A DNA stretch of 64,000 bases from Xylocopa sonorina (taxonomy: Eukaryota > Arthropoda > Insecta > Hymenoptera > Apidae), in contig NC_135203.1 in the NCBI RefSeq assembly GCF_050948175.1, positions 992,001 through 1,056,000 of the forward strand. Direction: 5' to 3'. The translations under genes and the position numbers were made by a program. The notes under the pieces were generated by a model. It searched no databases. It had not been told where the DNA came from and saw only the letters and a list, made by a program, of their open reading frames with translations. Every line of letters starts with the position of its first letter. Within the stretch, counting starts at the first letter, position 1. Below are positions 11,571 to 26,127 of the stretch, piece by piece.

Positions 11571-14500
11571 TTTCTCCACAGGGATGATCAGAGGAGAAGA
11601 AAATAGAATGTACGGTGAAGGATGACGCATGCGGTGTACTAAGGAGGAGAGCTTCTACAGAGAAAACACGCTCGTCCGTGGCTGAAAAGGCGAACGGGTC
11701 GGTAATTCGTAGCGGCGGGTTACCTTCGTGCCCCCGCTTATGTCGGTTCGACGTTCCTTGAGACGGTAGAATGACGTTGCGATTTTCGATCGACGCGCGG
11801 CGCTGTTGCGTCGACCTCTGTCGGCGGCGTTCACGTTATGTCGGTCTTGTTTTTAGAAGAAGCTTCAAGACGCGCGAGCGTGTCTTCTAGGTGGTGTCCT
11901 TTCAGAGAACCGCGGTGAGCTCTTTCAACCTGTCTGTTGCCTTTTTGCCCTTTCAGGATCTTTGTGCGACGTGGAATTGTTCTAAATGAACCTAAAGGAT
12001 GGGGTCGTTCTTTTTTTCGGTTCTTCCTAGGAATGCTGCTCTTCTGTATGGAGATCGTGGAGTCATATCACCGCTGTAGTTAACCATTCGTGCGGAGGCT
12101 CGTTAAGTTCCTTTATTGAACGATTGGGAATTCGAATTTTCGTTCTAATAAGTTACTGTCGCCTCCATTACTATTTTGGAACGCAACGATTATTATATAA
12201 ATTCTTCTTCGTTACAGCCTCTGTCGAGCAAAACTTATTTTTTCGCGTCTAACACAATTTGATTCGCTGAAGATGATTTCGCGTTCGGAGGACCATTCTC
12301 CCCATATCTAAACACATCCTTGGAAACGACTATATCGAGCTGTCGGGAACTCTCCGTGATGAAACTTGGACGAATTCCAAAGCAATTTCAGGAAAGGTGA
12401 TCTCGCTCACAGTAACCAGAAATTAATTGACACAACACGCTAGAGGAGAAACGAGAGTCAGCTCCTCTCAATAAGAATGCCTCCTTACCATCGAGTCAGC
12501 AAGAAATGCTTTGGGAATGATCGTGATATGGCAAATGTTTGAAATGACTCCTAAAGGGGAAGGATCCCGACGGATTGTACACGCGGCCGTGTATAGACCT
12601 GTCAGACCGACCTGTGAACGTGTGAATATGTGCACGCGTACACGCGCGTAAATAGTCGACGGTAGAAACGTGATTGGACGATGATGCGAACGTTTGAAAG
12701 GGTAGCGAAGAAGGGAGTAGGGTTAGATAGGGACTGAATCAGGGAGGGACAAGAAGAATGACTCGTGTTGGCTTTTAATTGCTCGCTTTTACTTTATTTC
12801 CTTTTTCAAATCCAATAGTCTGGCCGAGGCAACTAGGCGCGGGTTTAATGGTCACGTATAGTTAGTGTCATCAGTGTCATAATAAAGAAAAGGTTGAAGT
12901 TTTTCCAAAAAACAGAAAAACTATTTCAGTTTGTGTCGCTTCGCGATGCACTCAACGAGGGTCATATATGATTATTCTTGGTCCGCAGATGATTATACCG
13001 GTAATCGATAGGAGTGTCACTTTTTTCAACGATCCAGCACCGTGAAGTGCGCACTGATCGGGTTATATTGAATTAATCAAAATTTGTATTGGCGAATATA
13101 TATATATATCAAACATTTAATTTGTGCTTGTGAGAAAACTATTGCACGTTCCATATCTGGAACTGTTATAAAACTATACTGCGACTGAAGTTACTTCGTA
13201 TCAATAGAAACATATAGAAAATATAGAAAAATGTTTATTTGAAAGATCATAGATGAATAATACGTAAAACGACAATCACGACACGAAATGTCTCGTTTAA
13301 ACGCTCCTCGTGGTTCAAAGACATTAGAAAACTATTTCATGAAAGAGATAATAATTCCGTGAAACTCTTGAATCAAAAAAGTCGTGTCGCTCTCGGAAAG
13401 GTTTCCCTGGTAACAGCGACACCGCTTAGTGATGCTACGAACCAGAAAGAGACAGAAACAGAGATACGCAAATTATGAGAAAGAGGGCCCTTGTGGGATT
13501 GATGAAAAACGAAAGAAAACGTAATCGCGCGGTCTCCTCAGCTCCGCAGGAAAACAGCCGAATCCAAAGGTCAAGTTAGTAGCAGCTTCTGCTGATGATG
13601 TTCTCCGGCCGTTCGAACGCTAATGCACCGAGAATATACATGGTAGGGGATCAGTAGCAGCGTACCGTAAATCTCTCATGTAAATACAGGACCGGGCTAG
13701 TGTCGAGCCGAGCACAAGTTTCAGTCCCTTAACTAAGCCGTCCCTCGGAAAGCGGTTCTTGCCTGGGAAACGATTTATTTATGGCGATTCGATATTCGTT
13801 GACCGTGAGACTCGTTTTTTCCTCCTATTCTTCTTCCTTTCACGCAACTTTCCTTCGTCGTGGCTGTTCCTGTGGCCAAGGTGTTGTCGACGGGTCAGTC
13901 CTTTAATGATCGCTTTATTTATTGAACATAGCCGGGTCCCAGCGTTTTCCAAAAGGGTTAGTACGGCCGAGGGGGACTCGGTCTATGGGACCAGTGGATT
14001 AGCGGACACTGGCAGTCTGTCTAACTTGCTTCGAACGAAGGTTTGATCCAATCCAGCGAAACATTTTGTCTGGCAAGAAGTTACCTGTATTAAAACCTTG
14101 TCTCAAAAACGACTAATTTTTTGTTTTACAACCTATAGTTGTTTAATTATATAGTTATTGGAAAAACGGCTAGGTTAGGTTGTTTAACTGCATAGTTATC
14201 GAGGTAAAGGTTTCTTTACAATGAAAATGCTGATACTATCTGAGATTCTCAAATATCTCAATTTCCACTTGTTCCCGTGGACTTTCCATCGTGTTTCAAT
14301 TCGAACGGTAAACTCGCGGAATCCGTGAGGCGTGCAAGCCCGTTCGAGAGTTACACCGTCGAATAGGAGCGAACGGGGGTCAAGTTAAGAAAATTTAGTG
14401 GCTTTCAACTTTATTAGGCGCGATTGTATTAGGCTCGTAGACCGGCGGTGATTTATACAGTCGCCGCTGTTGAGCACGCACACGAATTGAATTTGTGTGG

Positions 14501-15776
14501 CCGCGCGTCTACGTGTTGGTGGTTGCCATATGGCGAAGAACGCGGTAAATCATTCCTCGTTAACCGAGATCTTACGCTCGTTACAAAGCGAAGTTCAAAC
14601 TTTTTAACCGTGCAATATACGCGGGATAATAGCCGAGAGAATAACCCACGGGCAGCAGCTACCGATGCAACGGTTGTTATTGGTCGCGGAGACATCTGAT
14701 GGTGGTTGGCGCCAATGAAAAGGGGAATGAACAACGACACGAGCCTCAGAAAAAGTGTGGTTCATTTTTCTGTGTCATATTCGACATCGATTCATTGGCC
14801 CCCTATACGTGTGTGTACCAAAACGCGATTGCCAAGTTCGCTTCAAAAACGTTTGCGGAATGTGAAATATATAAAGGGCGTAAATACGGTTCAAAAAATA
14901 AATAAAAAAAAGAAAAAAGAAAGTTCCTTGTTGCATTTACATAAAGGGATTCAACCAGGAGGAGTGGCCGTCTACGGGAACGGGAAGAGCGAAGGGAAGT
15001 TTTGCAGAGAAAAAACCGTTCCACCCCAAGTTTGTCGAAACAATTGCCTATCGAGTGATTCGAAAACGGCAAAGAAACGATCAGAGGGCGAGGCTAACTT
15101 TGTTCCGGTGCTTGCAGCCGGGTGAATTCCTTGTGCGCGTTTCGAGTGCTTTTCACAGCGCTCTCTCGCGGACGCCACCGTGAAACGATAATTAATGACA
15201 AAAAAGGGCAATTGAACCTCGAATCCGTGAAGTGGAGAGGATCGTTATAATAATCATCAATATCTTGGATACTCGACCAGCTTACGACGGAAGAAGGAGG
15301 GGATCGTCCCCTTTAACGAAGAGAAATTAACTTGCCCGTGATTTCGTTAGGATTTTGTTGGCTCGCCTCGATTTTGCGGACCGAACAGAATAATATTCAT
15401 CCCGCGTCTTTGAAATATCTAGCCACTTTACGTGGCGCTGACATTTGTACAAAACCTAACGACCGTTTCGTCCCTTTTTCATACCGCGCTCCGTCTCTTT
15501 TGTACCCTTATCGTTCCACCCTACTCGCACATCATCCTTTGCTTCCCCTTTGTTTAATACCAATTACACGGATTTGTCTCGAGTCTCCGCGAATCTCAGC
15601 GCACGTTCGCAGACCGTGCAATCTGACTCTGCTCTCTCTCTGTACCCGAGGCGCATCTTGTGCTTTCAGCGACTTCGCGACTTGGAAGGAGAAGGACGGT
15701 TAATTGGTGGGGGCGGCGGCGACGGTGATGCGTACTAGTCGTGACACGGCGATGCGCCTTCCCTGTCCATCTTCGT

Positions 15777-15780
<4 letters not shown>
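11571..15780. other. Noncoding DNA, no gene recognised
   Basis: I find no coding exon, RNA gene or element end. An imperfect 22-bp repeat (TTGTTTAATTATATAGTTAT and TTGTTTAACTGCATAGTTAT) occurs at 14139 and 14180 with a 41-bp offset. Short open frames here have no domains. Confidence 0.45.
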
Positions 15781-15874
<94 letters not shown>

Positions 15875-15876
15875 TT
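15781..15876 (+). repeat. (CT)n microsatellite, longest in the window
   Basis: About 96 bp of CT repeat with a few TTT interruptions (near 15821, 15853 and 15866). Five overlapping open frames on both strands are produced by the repeat and are not genes. Confidence 0.98.
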
Positions 15877-18800
15877 CTCGCACACACGGAAGATTCGAAG
15901 CCTGTGCGCGGACGGAGAGAAGAACGAGGTCTGCGGCGGTTAAAACGGCGCAATATAATGAGCGGGAAAAGAAAGAGAACGTCGGTTGCAAATCTCGTCG
16001 ATACTGAATAATCGGGATCCTCTGTTCACCTTCTCTACCTATCTACATTTTACCGTCTTTCTCGTGTTCTCTCTCACACCTGGATGATTCTCTGTACACC
16101 CCTTTCTGTCTTTCGTGTATACCTCGGTACGGTCTCGCACGCTTCCTTGTCTCTTCGATCGCTGTTCACCATCTATCGGCATCTTCGTCTATCAATGGAT
16201 GGCACCGAATAACGTCTAGCTTCACCCGCACGTTTCACGATTCTCATCGATATTCACCTGCCCGTTCAGATGCGTACATTGGCCTATCGCCCGCAGGTAG
16301 CTTGTTTCTAATAGTAGCACGATAGTTCGCTGGACGCGCTGGCGAGCGTTCGCAAACCTTATGATTTTACCTCGCGAAACGCTTCCTCGATATTTACCAG
16401 CGTCTCTTTTAAGTAGCGACAAAGAGGAAGAGGTGGGGAAGGTGGCTCACTTTTATACCAGCCGATATACCACTGTGGCCGAATTGTAAAAAAGTACGTT
16501 TATATACGCGTTTATATACGGTGTGCATTTATTTTTCCGTTATTGCTCGCGACTACCTCTGTTTCCGTGCTAATTAAAAGGCCCGGTTTCCTCTCTTTAT
16601 ATCGCTGGCCGTATTGTCCGAGAAGAGGAGCGCAATTGATATTGCCGCTTGGATCGCAGCGATGATACTCGAAAATTGATACGGCGAACGGACAAATTAA
16701 TTTCGACCCGCTGTCCGACTCTTTACGTGTCCCCGGCGGATTATACGATGGTCGCTTTTTCCCACCGGACTAAACGCAACAGTGTTCGCTAGTGGCGACC
16801 GGTGTCTCGGTTCTTTTTAACAAGCTTATTTCCCGTGTCTCTGTTAATTATTCGAGTAACCGGTGCTAACTTACGTTGCCGAGAATTGTAATTAATTCTT
16901 CACCGAGTGGAAAACTGCGTACACGGTTACTTTGATACCATCGAAGTTGGAAATCATGCGTTCGTTAAATAGTTTCATCTCAAATTTAAACATCTATTTT
17001 TTTGATAGATATCGTTTTAACTTTATTATTTTTTATCATTAGCGACGTAGAACCGTGGTGTTAAGTTAATTTAATTAAGTTAATTAAATTAAGTTAAATT
17101 ACACGTATAACGAAGGTTAAATTAAAAGTCTCTCTTTATATTTAACGAAACGGAATTTCAATTTCTGCCATACTTTTTCATGCTGCATAACAAGCAGCTG
17201 TTTTGTCAAACGTGATTTCGATGTAACCTGACGCGTATTGCGCCGCGTGTCACACATCGCGCGATCCTTTCCGTTACGTAGCGTTGGAAACGTTACTAAA
17301 CGGATGTTAACGGTGGGTTAGTTCCTAAAGAAACTATGTCAGAGCGAAAAAGGGTTAACAAGTTGCCCCAGCGACAAATGAATTCGAAGTCCCCCAAAAC
17401 ACCGTTCCGATTTCCACGCTGGAAGAAGAATGGACCGACGACCTCGACACGGAAGGGGTACCTCCAGCTCTCTCACCCAATCCTCCTGCTAACCCCCGCC
17501 CCTGAGTACGCCTTATTACAAGAACGCATCGAGAGATTCAGGCGACGTAGCGCCCCAGCTTTGTACGGGCCGGCTAATTATCATCCGTGCACGGTTCCAA
17601 CGTGCGCGCGCTAACGAGTCGCGTTCCGCCGTAAATGGAATCGCGGTATATCTGCTCGGCAGTGCGCATGCGCAACCCTACGAGCCTGCACACATACGTG
17701 GCTATTTTCTAGCGTAATTACTGGGTTTGTCCGTGTGTGTCTTCTGGTTGGCTTCTCGTCGACGTGGGAATTGGACATGCAGTATGCCCGCTTGAAATTA
17801 TTATTTTTATTGTTACCGAGTTTTTATTCCCATTTAAGATGAAAGAACAGAGAAATAAGTACTAAGAATCAGTTTGAAAAGAAATATAGTCAAAGGGTTC
17901 TAAAACACTGAGCTACAAGGTGAACATGTTACACCAGTGTTTCCCAAAATGTTCTCATCGCGAAACACTTTTGACGCATTATCGACCGGCCAAATTTTCA
18001 CAAATTGATGCGCGGATAACGGCTATTAAATAAGATGATACGAATATTTTTTAGAATATCGCATTTTGTCACTTCTTAGCGAGAGTCATTTTTAACGAAC
18101 CTTAGAGTAAATTTGAGCTTATTAGTTATAATAAATGATAATACAGACTGGATACATTAGACAAGCAAAATAAAAATTTATTTCAATTTTTCGTTACGTC
18201 GTACCTATAAAAGGAACCTTTCGTTGTTCTCCACGCCGGTTTCAGAATTTTTCGTACGAACAAGAGAGTGATCGTTTGCGGAACGCCAATGTTTCACGGA
18301 ACACAATCGTATCTCCAGTTAAATATTTCACAGCATTAACTTTTGATTCGAATTTCTTGAACGAGGCAGCTATCATAGCTCGTTGCTTATACATGCAGTG
18401 GAAAATTACATGAAAGATTCATACTTACGCGTGCGCACATAAAACCAACTTCTCGCCGTCCCATTTTTCCCCCCTTTTGTTTCTTGGACTTTGTTCCTCC
18501 TTTTTTCCTTTTCGTTCTCGTTTTTAATTTGAACTTCGGCGAAGCTAGCATAGAAGCTCGGAACGTGTCTTCGCGGAGAAAAGCCTTGTCTTGCTCTTTT
18601 ATTTTTGCGCGGCCCGAACTACTGAATACGCGCTCCGCCAAAGGAACAGTCTTTGGAATGGCAACAAAGAGCGCAAGAATAATCCTGTCGGAAAAATACA
18701 AGTTTTTAATTAAATTGCGTTGAAGGCCTTGTTCGGACGAGGGTCGGCCGCGAGCGTGATTATTCGCGAGACGGGTCTGTTTGTCGAACACTTTGTACTC

Positions 18801-20430
18801 GTTGAAATCGGAGAATTAAATCGGAACGGTTAATCGGAAGCATAGATCAAATAATGTTTGATCCGCCGCTAGAGATTAACTTTCGTTACGTTTCGCCGAC
18901 ATGTGCATGCGCGCGAAAAAATTGAATGAAAAATTAGTCGGATTTTGTTACTGGTTGTTGTTGTTTGGCGGGCGTTTAGTTAAAGATCAAAAAGTCGGGC
19001 AACCATCATCCTGCACGCGTAATATGGATGTCTCCTATTAATATGGAAATTATGGATCTTCGCATGTGGTATTAACTTGAATGTTACACTGTATGACATT
19101 ACCATACGACAAACCAAATTCTCGTACTCGATAAATATCTGCGTATACAAGTGGCGCTGATAAAATTCACACAGCCTATTCTATACAGCCGGGGAAGAAT
19201 TAAAAAGCGCAATCGTTTCGTGTTTGTTGCATCGGCTGTCAGATGATTTAATGGGTCACGGGAAAAATTCAGACCACTTTGACGACGGAATTCTAACGCG
19301 TCGTCGAAAGTATCGCTGGCAGCTAGTGTATTTTACTTTTACGAATTAATTGTTAGAAAAAAAGCAAAATTGCGAAGAATGATGAATCGGCATCACGCGT
19401 TCGTTCGTACGAAGCCAGGTGCTTGTCGCTCTACACGCGACTTAAGCGTCCTCCTGAAAGGTTTAATCAAGTAGTACCCTATTGACTCATTTACCGCGTG
19501 TCTTAATGCCTTATCCTTGGATCACTTGGACAGCCTTGCGAACGACCACTTATAGATCGTATCTCTTGCAATCTCATTTCATCGTTGATTAGTTTTTAAT
19601 TATAGAGCGCGCACTGTTAGTACAGCTCGAATATCAATGACCAGCCACTTTGTTACCAATATGAAGGAAGGGCGTACATTTTCGTTCTAAGTTCACGAAA
19701 AGTGCCGTAAAACGTGACAAGATATATGTAAGGCGATTCGAAATGCCATTTTTCCTGCGATACAGCGCCATCTACTTTTCCAAGTTGGCACAATAATCGC
19801 ACTACAAGAGGCATTTGTCATTATAACTGGACAGATACACGGTGGTATTCGGGCAACCATCTGTTCCGATAGTACAGATTCTAACCTCTAAAAATAATTC
19901 ATCGGTCGGTTTGAGATTGCGCCTTGCGCCCCTGATACTTCGGTTATGTTATCCTGTAACTTCTCCTACGTTTTTCCACGTGGCAGAACCACGAGCGGAC
20001 ATCAAACTACGAGTCCCTGAAGAAATTAAAACTCCCTCCTTATTCCCGAACCGTGTACGGGCGGTACATCGGAAATACCCCGAGCTGGGCTCCACTATCA
20101 AAGTTGTTGCGTTGAAAGTAAAAGAAGACTCGGAAGGCAGAGGAACCTCGCCCGAGGAGATGACGGTAGTGGTCTGTTCTTGTAAGCGGGTATACGAGCG
20201 AACATACGAGTGTAGAAGAGTTAGGGATAGCGAATGCAGAGAAGACAGTAGAGGAGAAAGAGACGAACTGAGAGAAAAAGAATCCCCCCTAAAGGAATTT
20301 AACGCATGGATGAAGCCATACCGCCGTGGAAGAGATTCGTACTTCTGCGTGTACACCGACATATGTATACCTGTCTTTCTATATAGCGTAAAGTAAATAA
20401 GGTGCCTTCCATTCCTTTACTGGTAGTAAG
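15877..20430. other. Noncoding DNA, no gene recognised
   Basis: Contains an AT-only near-palindrome at 17066-17092 and one copy of a dispersed repeat at 18102-18290. A 184-codon open frame at 19842-20396 lacks a recognisable domain, a good ATG context and splice partners, so I do not call it a gene. Confidence 0.45.
18102..18290 (+). repeat. Dispersed diverged repeat, copy 1
   Basis: This stretch aligns in the same orientation with 38125-38313. Anchors shared in order are TTAGTTA-AATAA, TTCAATTTTT, ACCTAT, TTTCAGAATTTTTCGT and AGT-ATCGTT-GCGGAAC. The copies differ by many substitutions and small gaps, so they are old. No coding frame runs through it. The family is unknown to me. Confidence 0.7.
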
Positions 20431-20479
20431 TTCTCTCTCTCTCTCTCTCTCTTTCTTTCTGTGTGTGTATGTGTGTGTT
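20431..20479 (+). repeat. Compound (CT)n-(TG)n microsatellite
   Basis: A CT run (20431-20452) passes through CTTTCTTTCT into a TG run (about 20460-20479). No gene overlaps it. Confidence 0.9.
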
Positions 20480-23400
20480 GGTACCCCGTCCTCGGCACGG
20501 CCTGAAGCAAGTTTTGAAACTTTTAAGCGGATTTCGTCTCGCCTGTATAAGAAGGTATACGACCGTCAATCTTGCCTTGTGTAAAATTGGGCATTATGCC
20601 CTGCCGCGGCGTATTGTGCTAGCAACCTGATTGGATACGTGATGGCACGCGAGTGAATCCAGGTGCACGCGCGCGCTTCTGCACGGGCAAGATATAACCT
20701 AAGCTTCGGCCTTCTCGCCTGGCATCGATGTCGGACGACTTAATGCCGCGAGAACGTACCCTCGGCCGGTGCTTTCGTGGCTCAACGATGCTCTTACGCG
20801 GAAGAATGCGCAGCATTATTTAGTTATTGCGGCATAAGCTATAAGAGTTGCCCGCTTGAATAATGGATGATAGTCTGTAGTCCAAGGCCGGATAAAAACT
20901 TCACGATGCCCGAACATAGACTTTTTTACATAGACTTCGTGATTAATATTGCTGGCATTTCTCGAATTTAATTTAAATGCACGGTTAGATTGATTTACGC
21001 GGTGGCGTTTCTATTCGAAGATGATTCGTGTGCCAACAGAAGGTGTTGGTTTGCTTTCCCTTTGCGCACTCTACTCTAGAGAAATTTGTATTGTTCATGT
21101 TTTATTTAGCATGTCTGTGTCCGTGGATGGAAATAATCGTGGCGAAGCGGAATGAATAAGGCACGTTCACGAGCCTCGCACTGCGAAATTTTCTAGGCTT
21201 TCCTTTATCCGTTGCCCGTGTAGGCGAATATTCATTGCGCGGCTTTTGCGCCTTGATCTCGAACCGAAATCCATGGAGAATCAAGAGCTCGTGTAACCGT
21301 CGGACGGTCAATTGGACGGTTGGTTTCCCACAGATTTCGATTCTTCTGAAGCGTAAATCCAGCTCTACTATACAGCCCAGCACGCTCTCCTCGGTAACCC
21401 TACATGTGTACGCGGTTTGACGTTGCTACGACAGATAAGAGAGTGAAAGGGAACGAGGAACACGCGACGAATTGCGAAGCGAAGTGATGAGGTAATAAGA
21501 GCCACGAGAAAAAGGGAACAAAATGACATTGTTGAACTTAAAGAGCAGACAAGGCACGGAAAGAAAGCTAGATTAAGCAGAAGACCAAGATTAATTTTAC
21601 AGCTTTAAGAGAGGTTTCAGAAAATAAATAGTGGGATAGAGGAAAACGAACTAGTAGGCAATTAACCAATAAGGTACACGTTCTCCTATCTATGATCTGG
21701 CATGAAATAGGAATTGACGCGAGAACCAATTGCATTCACGGATAAATATTTCCTCATTGGTCTACTGGAAACAGAGAGAAACTTTTTGTAACTACTGCCC
21801 GTACCCAAAACGTTATTGAATTCCATTAGTTGAAGTGGAACGTGTATAATAGCGAGTCAAGTTGCACGAGCCATTAGCTAATACTTCTTCAGTTCGATAA
21901 CTTCTGACCGCTCGTTTGGCTGTATCAAAAAGGAAACCTGTAAATAATAGACGTCATCGGTGCAAGAGAAGAAGGCGGCGAAGAAAGAAGAATGTAGGAA
22001 AGGTACCATCATGTGGAGTGGGAACGGCACGGTACCTTGAATGCCTCAGCGCGCATCCCACAACAGTTTGCGAAAATTACTGCTGTCATTTGCCGTCGGC
22101 TTTGTTCTTACTGCCTTCTGGTATTGGTGTGCTTATGTCGTACAAATGCAACCTGACACGTCAGGTATACACGTCGAGGATCGGGCTCTTGGCGCAACTA
22201 TACGTACATGCTCGTACACAGGCAAGGAAGCGTGGTATTATTGTGAGCGAGCTTGCTGGAAGCAATTTCCGATCCGCCTTCCTCGCTCCATCCTCTCCGT
22301 CCCTTCCTCTGCTACGCTACCTTCCCTCTCTTATCCTCTGAACCACTTCCTCCGTGTCCATCCTATCTCCACCGTCCTCCTCTAACCCCTTCGATGCATC
22401 CGCCGGTGTGCACGTTCGTCCCAATCGGTTGTATTTGCACTTAATTGCTTCTAGCAAGGTATTATTAGGGCACGTCTAAAAGTACGTGTCGGTCGTTTGC
22501 ATAGGAAACGAAACAGGGCTCTTTCGTTACTACGGCATAACCATCGTTTCGATGAAATGAGAATGGGCATCGAGCAGGGACCACCGGTACTACTCAAGTG
22601 GCGCTCGCATCGTCGGATTTGACAAACGCTTGCCAAGTGACGTTCTTCTATGTCTTTTTTCCGTGATTGAACAATCGTTCGCCTTCTTTCTTTTTGCTTT
22701 TTTTGTTTTTTCATTAGTACGTATGAGAATACGGAGAACCGATAGTGTGGCAATAATTGCACGTTATTAATTGTTAATTTCCAGCACGTCACCAGCGTGT
22801 TTTGGGGCGATATTTTCACCCTTCCCAGCGTGGCCCTATTAAATAGTGATTAAAACGAGGAACAAATACGAAATTATTCGCGAATACTGTTAAACAGATT
22901 TCATGATTTTATTTATACATTGGATGGCGTGCATATTAACGTATTATAATTAATGTATCGTAGGCAGTTCAGCTGGACTGGTAAAGTAATTCGTTTCCTC
23001 GCGCTGTTTTGTGCAGGATCGTGGACCGATGAAATATTCCTCGCGTCCGGGGGTTCACCCGACTCTGTCGCGCTTGTAAAACGTTTAATCGACGGAAAAC
23101 CCACGGCAGAGACAGATTCGATTAAAATTTGAATATCCCGCGGTCTCAGCTGACAGAGCCAAATCGCGTGCGTTCACTTGTCACCGGCGGATGAACGGGA
23201 CGAGCTTTCACGGTACCTCCTGACAATTTCTACGTTTATTGTATATCAAAATCTTTTATCTCTCCCAACATTCTTTAATCCTCCGCGTGACAAATGGAAT
23301 TTAATGCATCGATTGCAAAATGGTTCGATCGTATCAATTCTTTTTACCTGTTTTATCTGTACGAAGAAAACAGTGACCGATCAAACAAAATTTAAAATTA

Positions 23401-26127
23401 TTCCAATACATACTATTCTTCAATATGTTTGCGTCATATTAGCTTGTAAAAGGCTGGCAGTTGTATTTCATTACATTTTCCTTAATTTTGTCTTTTTCTT
23501 TGAATTTCTTAATTTCCTGTTAAACCGTTCGAACGTCGAACAAGCGATTGACGAGCGAGTGCCCTCTCCGTAGAGCTAATAAAGCACATGATATGTTTTC
23601 GTTGAAGTGATAGTTCAGTAATAAAATCTTATGCAAAAAATGTTCCGCTTTGAAGGATGAACGAGAAAAAAAAGAAATAAAAACGCGGCCTATCGACGCT
23701 AATGGAGGGAGGGTGGAGAGGGAGTAGTAGGAGGTGGCATTGTATCGATTCTTTCATTATTCGTCGACTGATCTAACTCGATGGCTCTCTCCATTCGTTA
23801 GTCAACGCAAGCTTCGCGATTAATTCCAATATTTCAGTTAGCACCCTAGCCTCAATTAAAAGCTGTCGTCGCAGTTTTAACTGCGCCGTACGCTCCCCTG
23901 AAAATCCGTTTCAAGTGTTCCATTGCAGACTCTCTGTGAAATAGGGGGATTTATACATGTATTTGTATATGCGTTCGTATCGCATATACCAATGCGCAAA
24001 CAACCCCACCGTATAATGCCGGAGTTATAAGCGATATTTGTACCGAGTAAAGTATACATCCGGTAATCCGCGACCGGTGAAATGTTATCGTTTTTAATTC
24101 AATGGCGCGCTAAGAGATTCCTTTGATCGTAACCGTATCGCCACTTCGACTGGCACAAGGTAACGAGACACTTAATCGAGAACGATGCTGGAGAGAAGCT
24201 TTTGCACTTTTTCGTGAATGTGTACGTGAAAATTTGTGAACAAATTCATGTGTTTTCATTTGATCGAACCGTACGAGGCGGGACATAATATATTAGAAGC
24301 GATATGGGCGTCGATATATTTCCCTCGTATTGACCTTAATTTGTACGGTCGCAGGAACGAGGCGGGAATAGGAGGTAGGATTTGAGTTGGGATAAAGGCA
24401 AGAAATCCGCTTTCCGGCGGCGGAAATTCGATTTTTCAATTTTTATTAAATCCTCTCTCGTATAGTAATAACACGCACCTCTCAATGCAATTTCCGAGCG
24501 AAAATGGGTTAAGTGCGTTTGCTAAACCGGATTGACAGATTTGTTGTTTCGCACGACTCGTGCTCCTTGTGCTTTCAGTAGTAGATACGTCTCCGTGTGC
24601 TCCGTAGCATGTGGAACAACAACCAAGGCTACGGTTGCATCAACGGGAAATCTCGCGTTGTTATTACGCCGCGCCAGTTTAAGTCTCCAAACTCTAGCGT
24701 GTATACAGTTGCCATTTGTTCGAACGGTCAAGATTAAGCTTTCGCATCGGCGGTAAAAGAGACGAAAGAGAACTTCGCCCTGTTTTTACTGTTATATGCT
24801 TTCGTTCGTAGAAGTTCGTGGAGATGGTGGTATACCCTCTGGTCCGTGCTTACCTGATAGAATTGAAGCGCTAACTGACGCTTGCCGAGCAGCGGCCGTC
24901 TTTATTCTTTCTACTCGGTGGAGGCGAGCCACGACTCGTCTTGAGAAAGTCGTAGACTAAAGTTTCGATGACTGACTGTTTGCCTTTATTTTCATCACAA
25001 TTTTCTTCTCCACTTTGACTTCCGTTTACGAGTTCCAGAAAATTTGCTGTCTTCTCGCTTCTCTGTCCGATGCGATGCGTTCGAGCAAACTACTACATCG
25101 TTCGTGCTAATTATTTCTAAAGTTCAAAAGTAATTAATGCTTTTATCTCGCAGAGACTGAAACTCGCTAGCACTCTGATTGACGTTCGTTTGAAAGTTTC
25201 ACCGTGTCTTCTGTTCGTTGTATACGAGATAAATATATGGCTGTCGTTAAAGGTAGCTAATAACCGCATGCAGAATCAAACGAGACGCGAGCATTTCCAC
25301 GTATAATACATTCCTCGGTACGGGACAATAAGGGAAATGGTTAAATCGGCCCGAATATGTTCTTCCTGAAATAATAGATCGAGATGATTCCCTCCATTCG
25401 AATCGGCCGATCGTTCAACGATCAAATTTGTTCCGTATTTGTAAAACAAACTATCCCTGTCTGATAAAGAAAACCGGTTATCGTAGTCTGTTTCGATTAA
25501 ACCATTTCGCGCGTGTTTCATTAAAACGATTGTAGTCCCATTTTAAATTTTCATTTGCAAGAAATGTAAGTAGCTCCCTTATACGAAGCGCACGAGTTTG
25601 TATCGGATGATTTTTTTCGTGTCCGTGGATATATACATAAATTCGAAATATTTTTTTCGGCTAGTCTTTTCGGGTTTTAATATAGCGAAGCGTTCTTCTA
25701 AACATCAAGTTTCCATTAGATTCACGAGGAGGCGTTTTCCGCCATGGTGTTTAAATTATCATGAGCCCTCAACGGGTAAACGTTTCGACTACGCGGACGT
25801 TAATTTAATCATAAGACCGACGTCGAACGATTTTACTTTCATCCCATCTGAAATTCATGTCGGTCCGTGTCACGGTTGCGCTCTCGACCATCATGCGAAG
25901 AGGTTGGAACAGTGCGTTTAAATATTGAACAACACGCCCGACGCAGCGAGCTTTCCAAGAGTTATCGATCATAAACATACTCGAGTTGGCTGTTTACAAA
26001 ATCGAGGAGCAAACCCCGAGGTACTCGCGCGCGCCATCGTCGTGTACGGTCGCGGAAAACAAGCTGATACGCATGCAACGCACGTGATGTTCGTGTTCAA
26101 GAAAAAGAAGCAAGAAGAATAAGCGGT
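20480..26127. other. Noncoding DNA, no gene recognised
   Basis: Short open frames only (maximum about 141 codons at 21916-22341, low complexity at the start). No domain, tRNA, conserved microRNA precursor or transposon end was recognised. Confidence 0.45.

Noticed and set aside
14171..14182. AGGTTAGGTT, two units of the insect telomere repeat
   Set aside because: Two units are expected by chance and there is no array.
15596..16007. Arg/Glu-rich and Ser/Leu-rich open frames
   Set aside because: All are translations of the CT/GA microsatellite in different frames.
19842..20396. 184-codon open frame on the plus strand
   Set aside because: No domain, no good start context and no splice sites; the second half is an Arg/Glu-rich stretch from purine-rich DNA.
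21565..21585. AAAGCTAGATTA resembling miR-9/miR-79
   Set aside because: The match ends there and the partner arm (TCTTTGGTTATCTAGC) is absent upstream.
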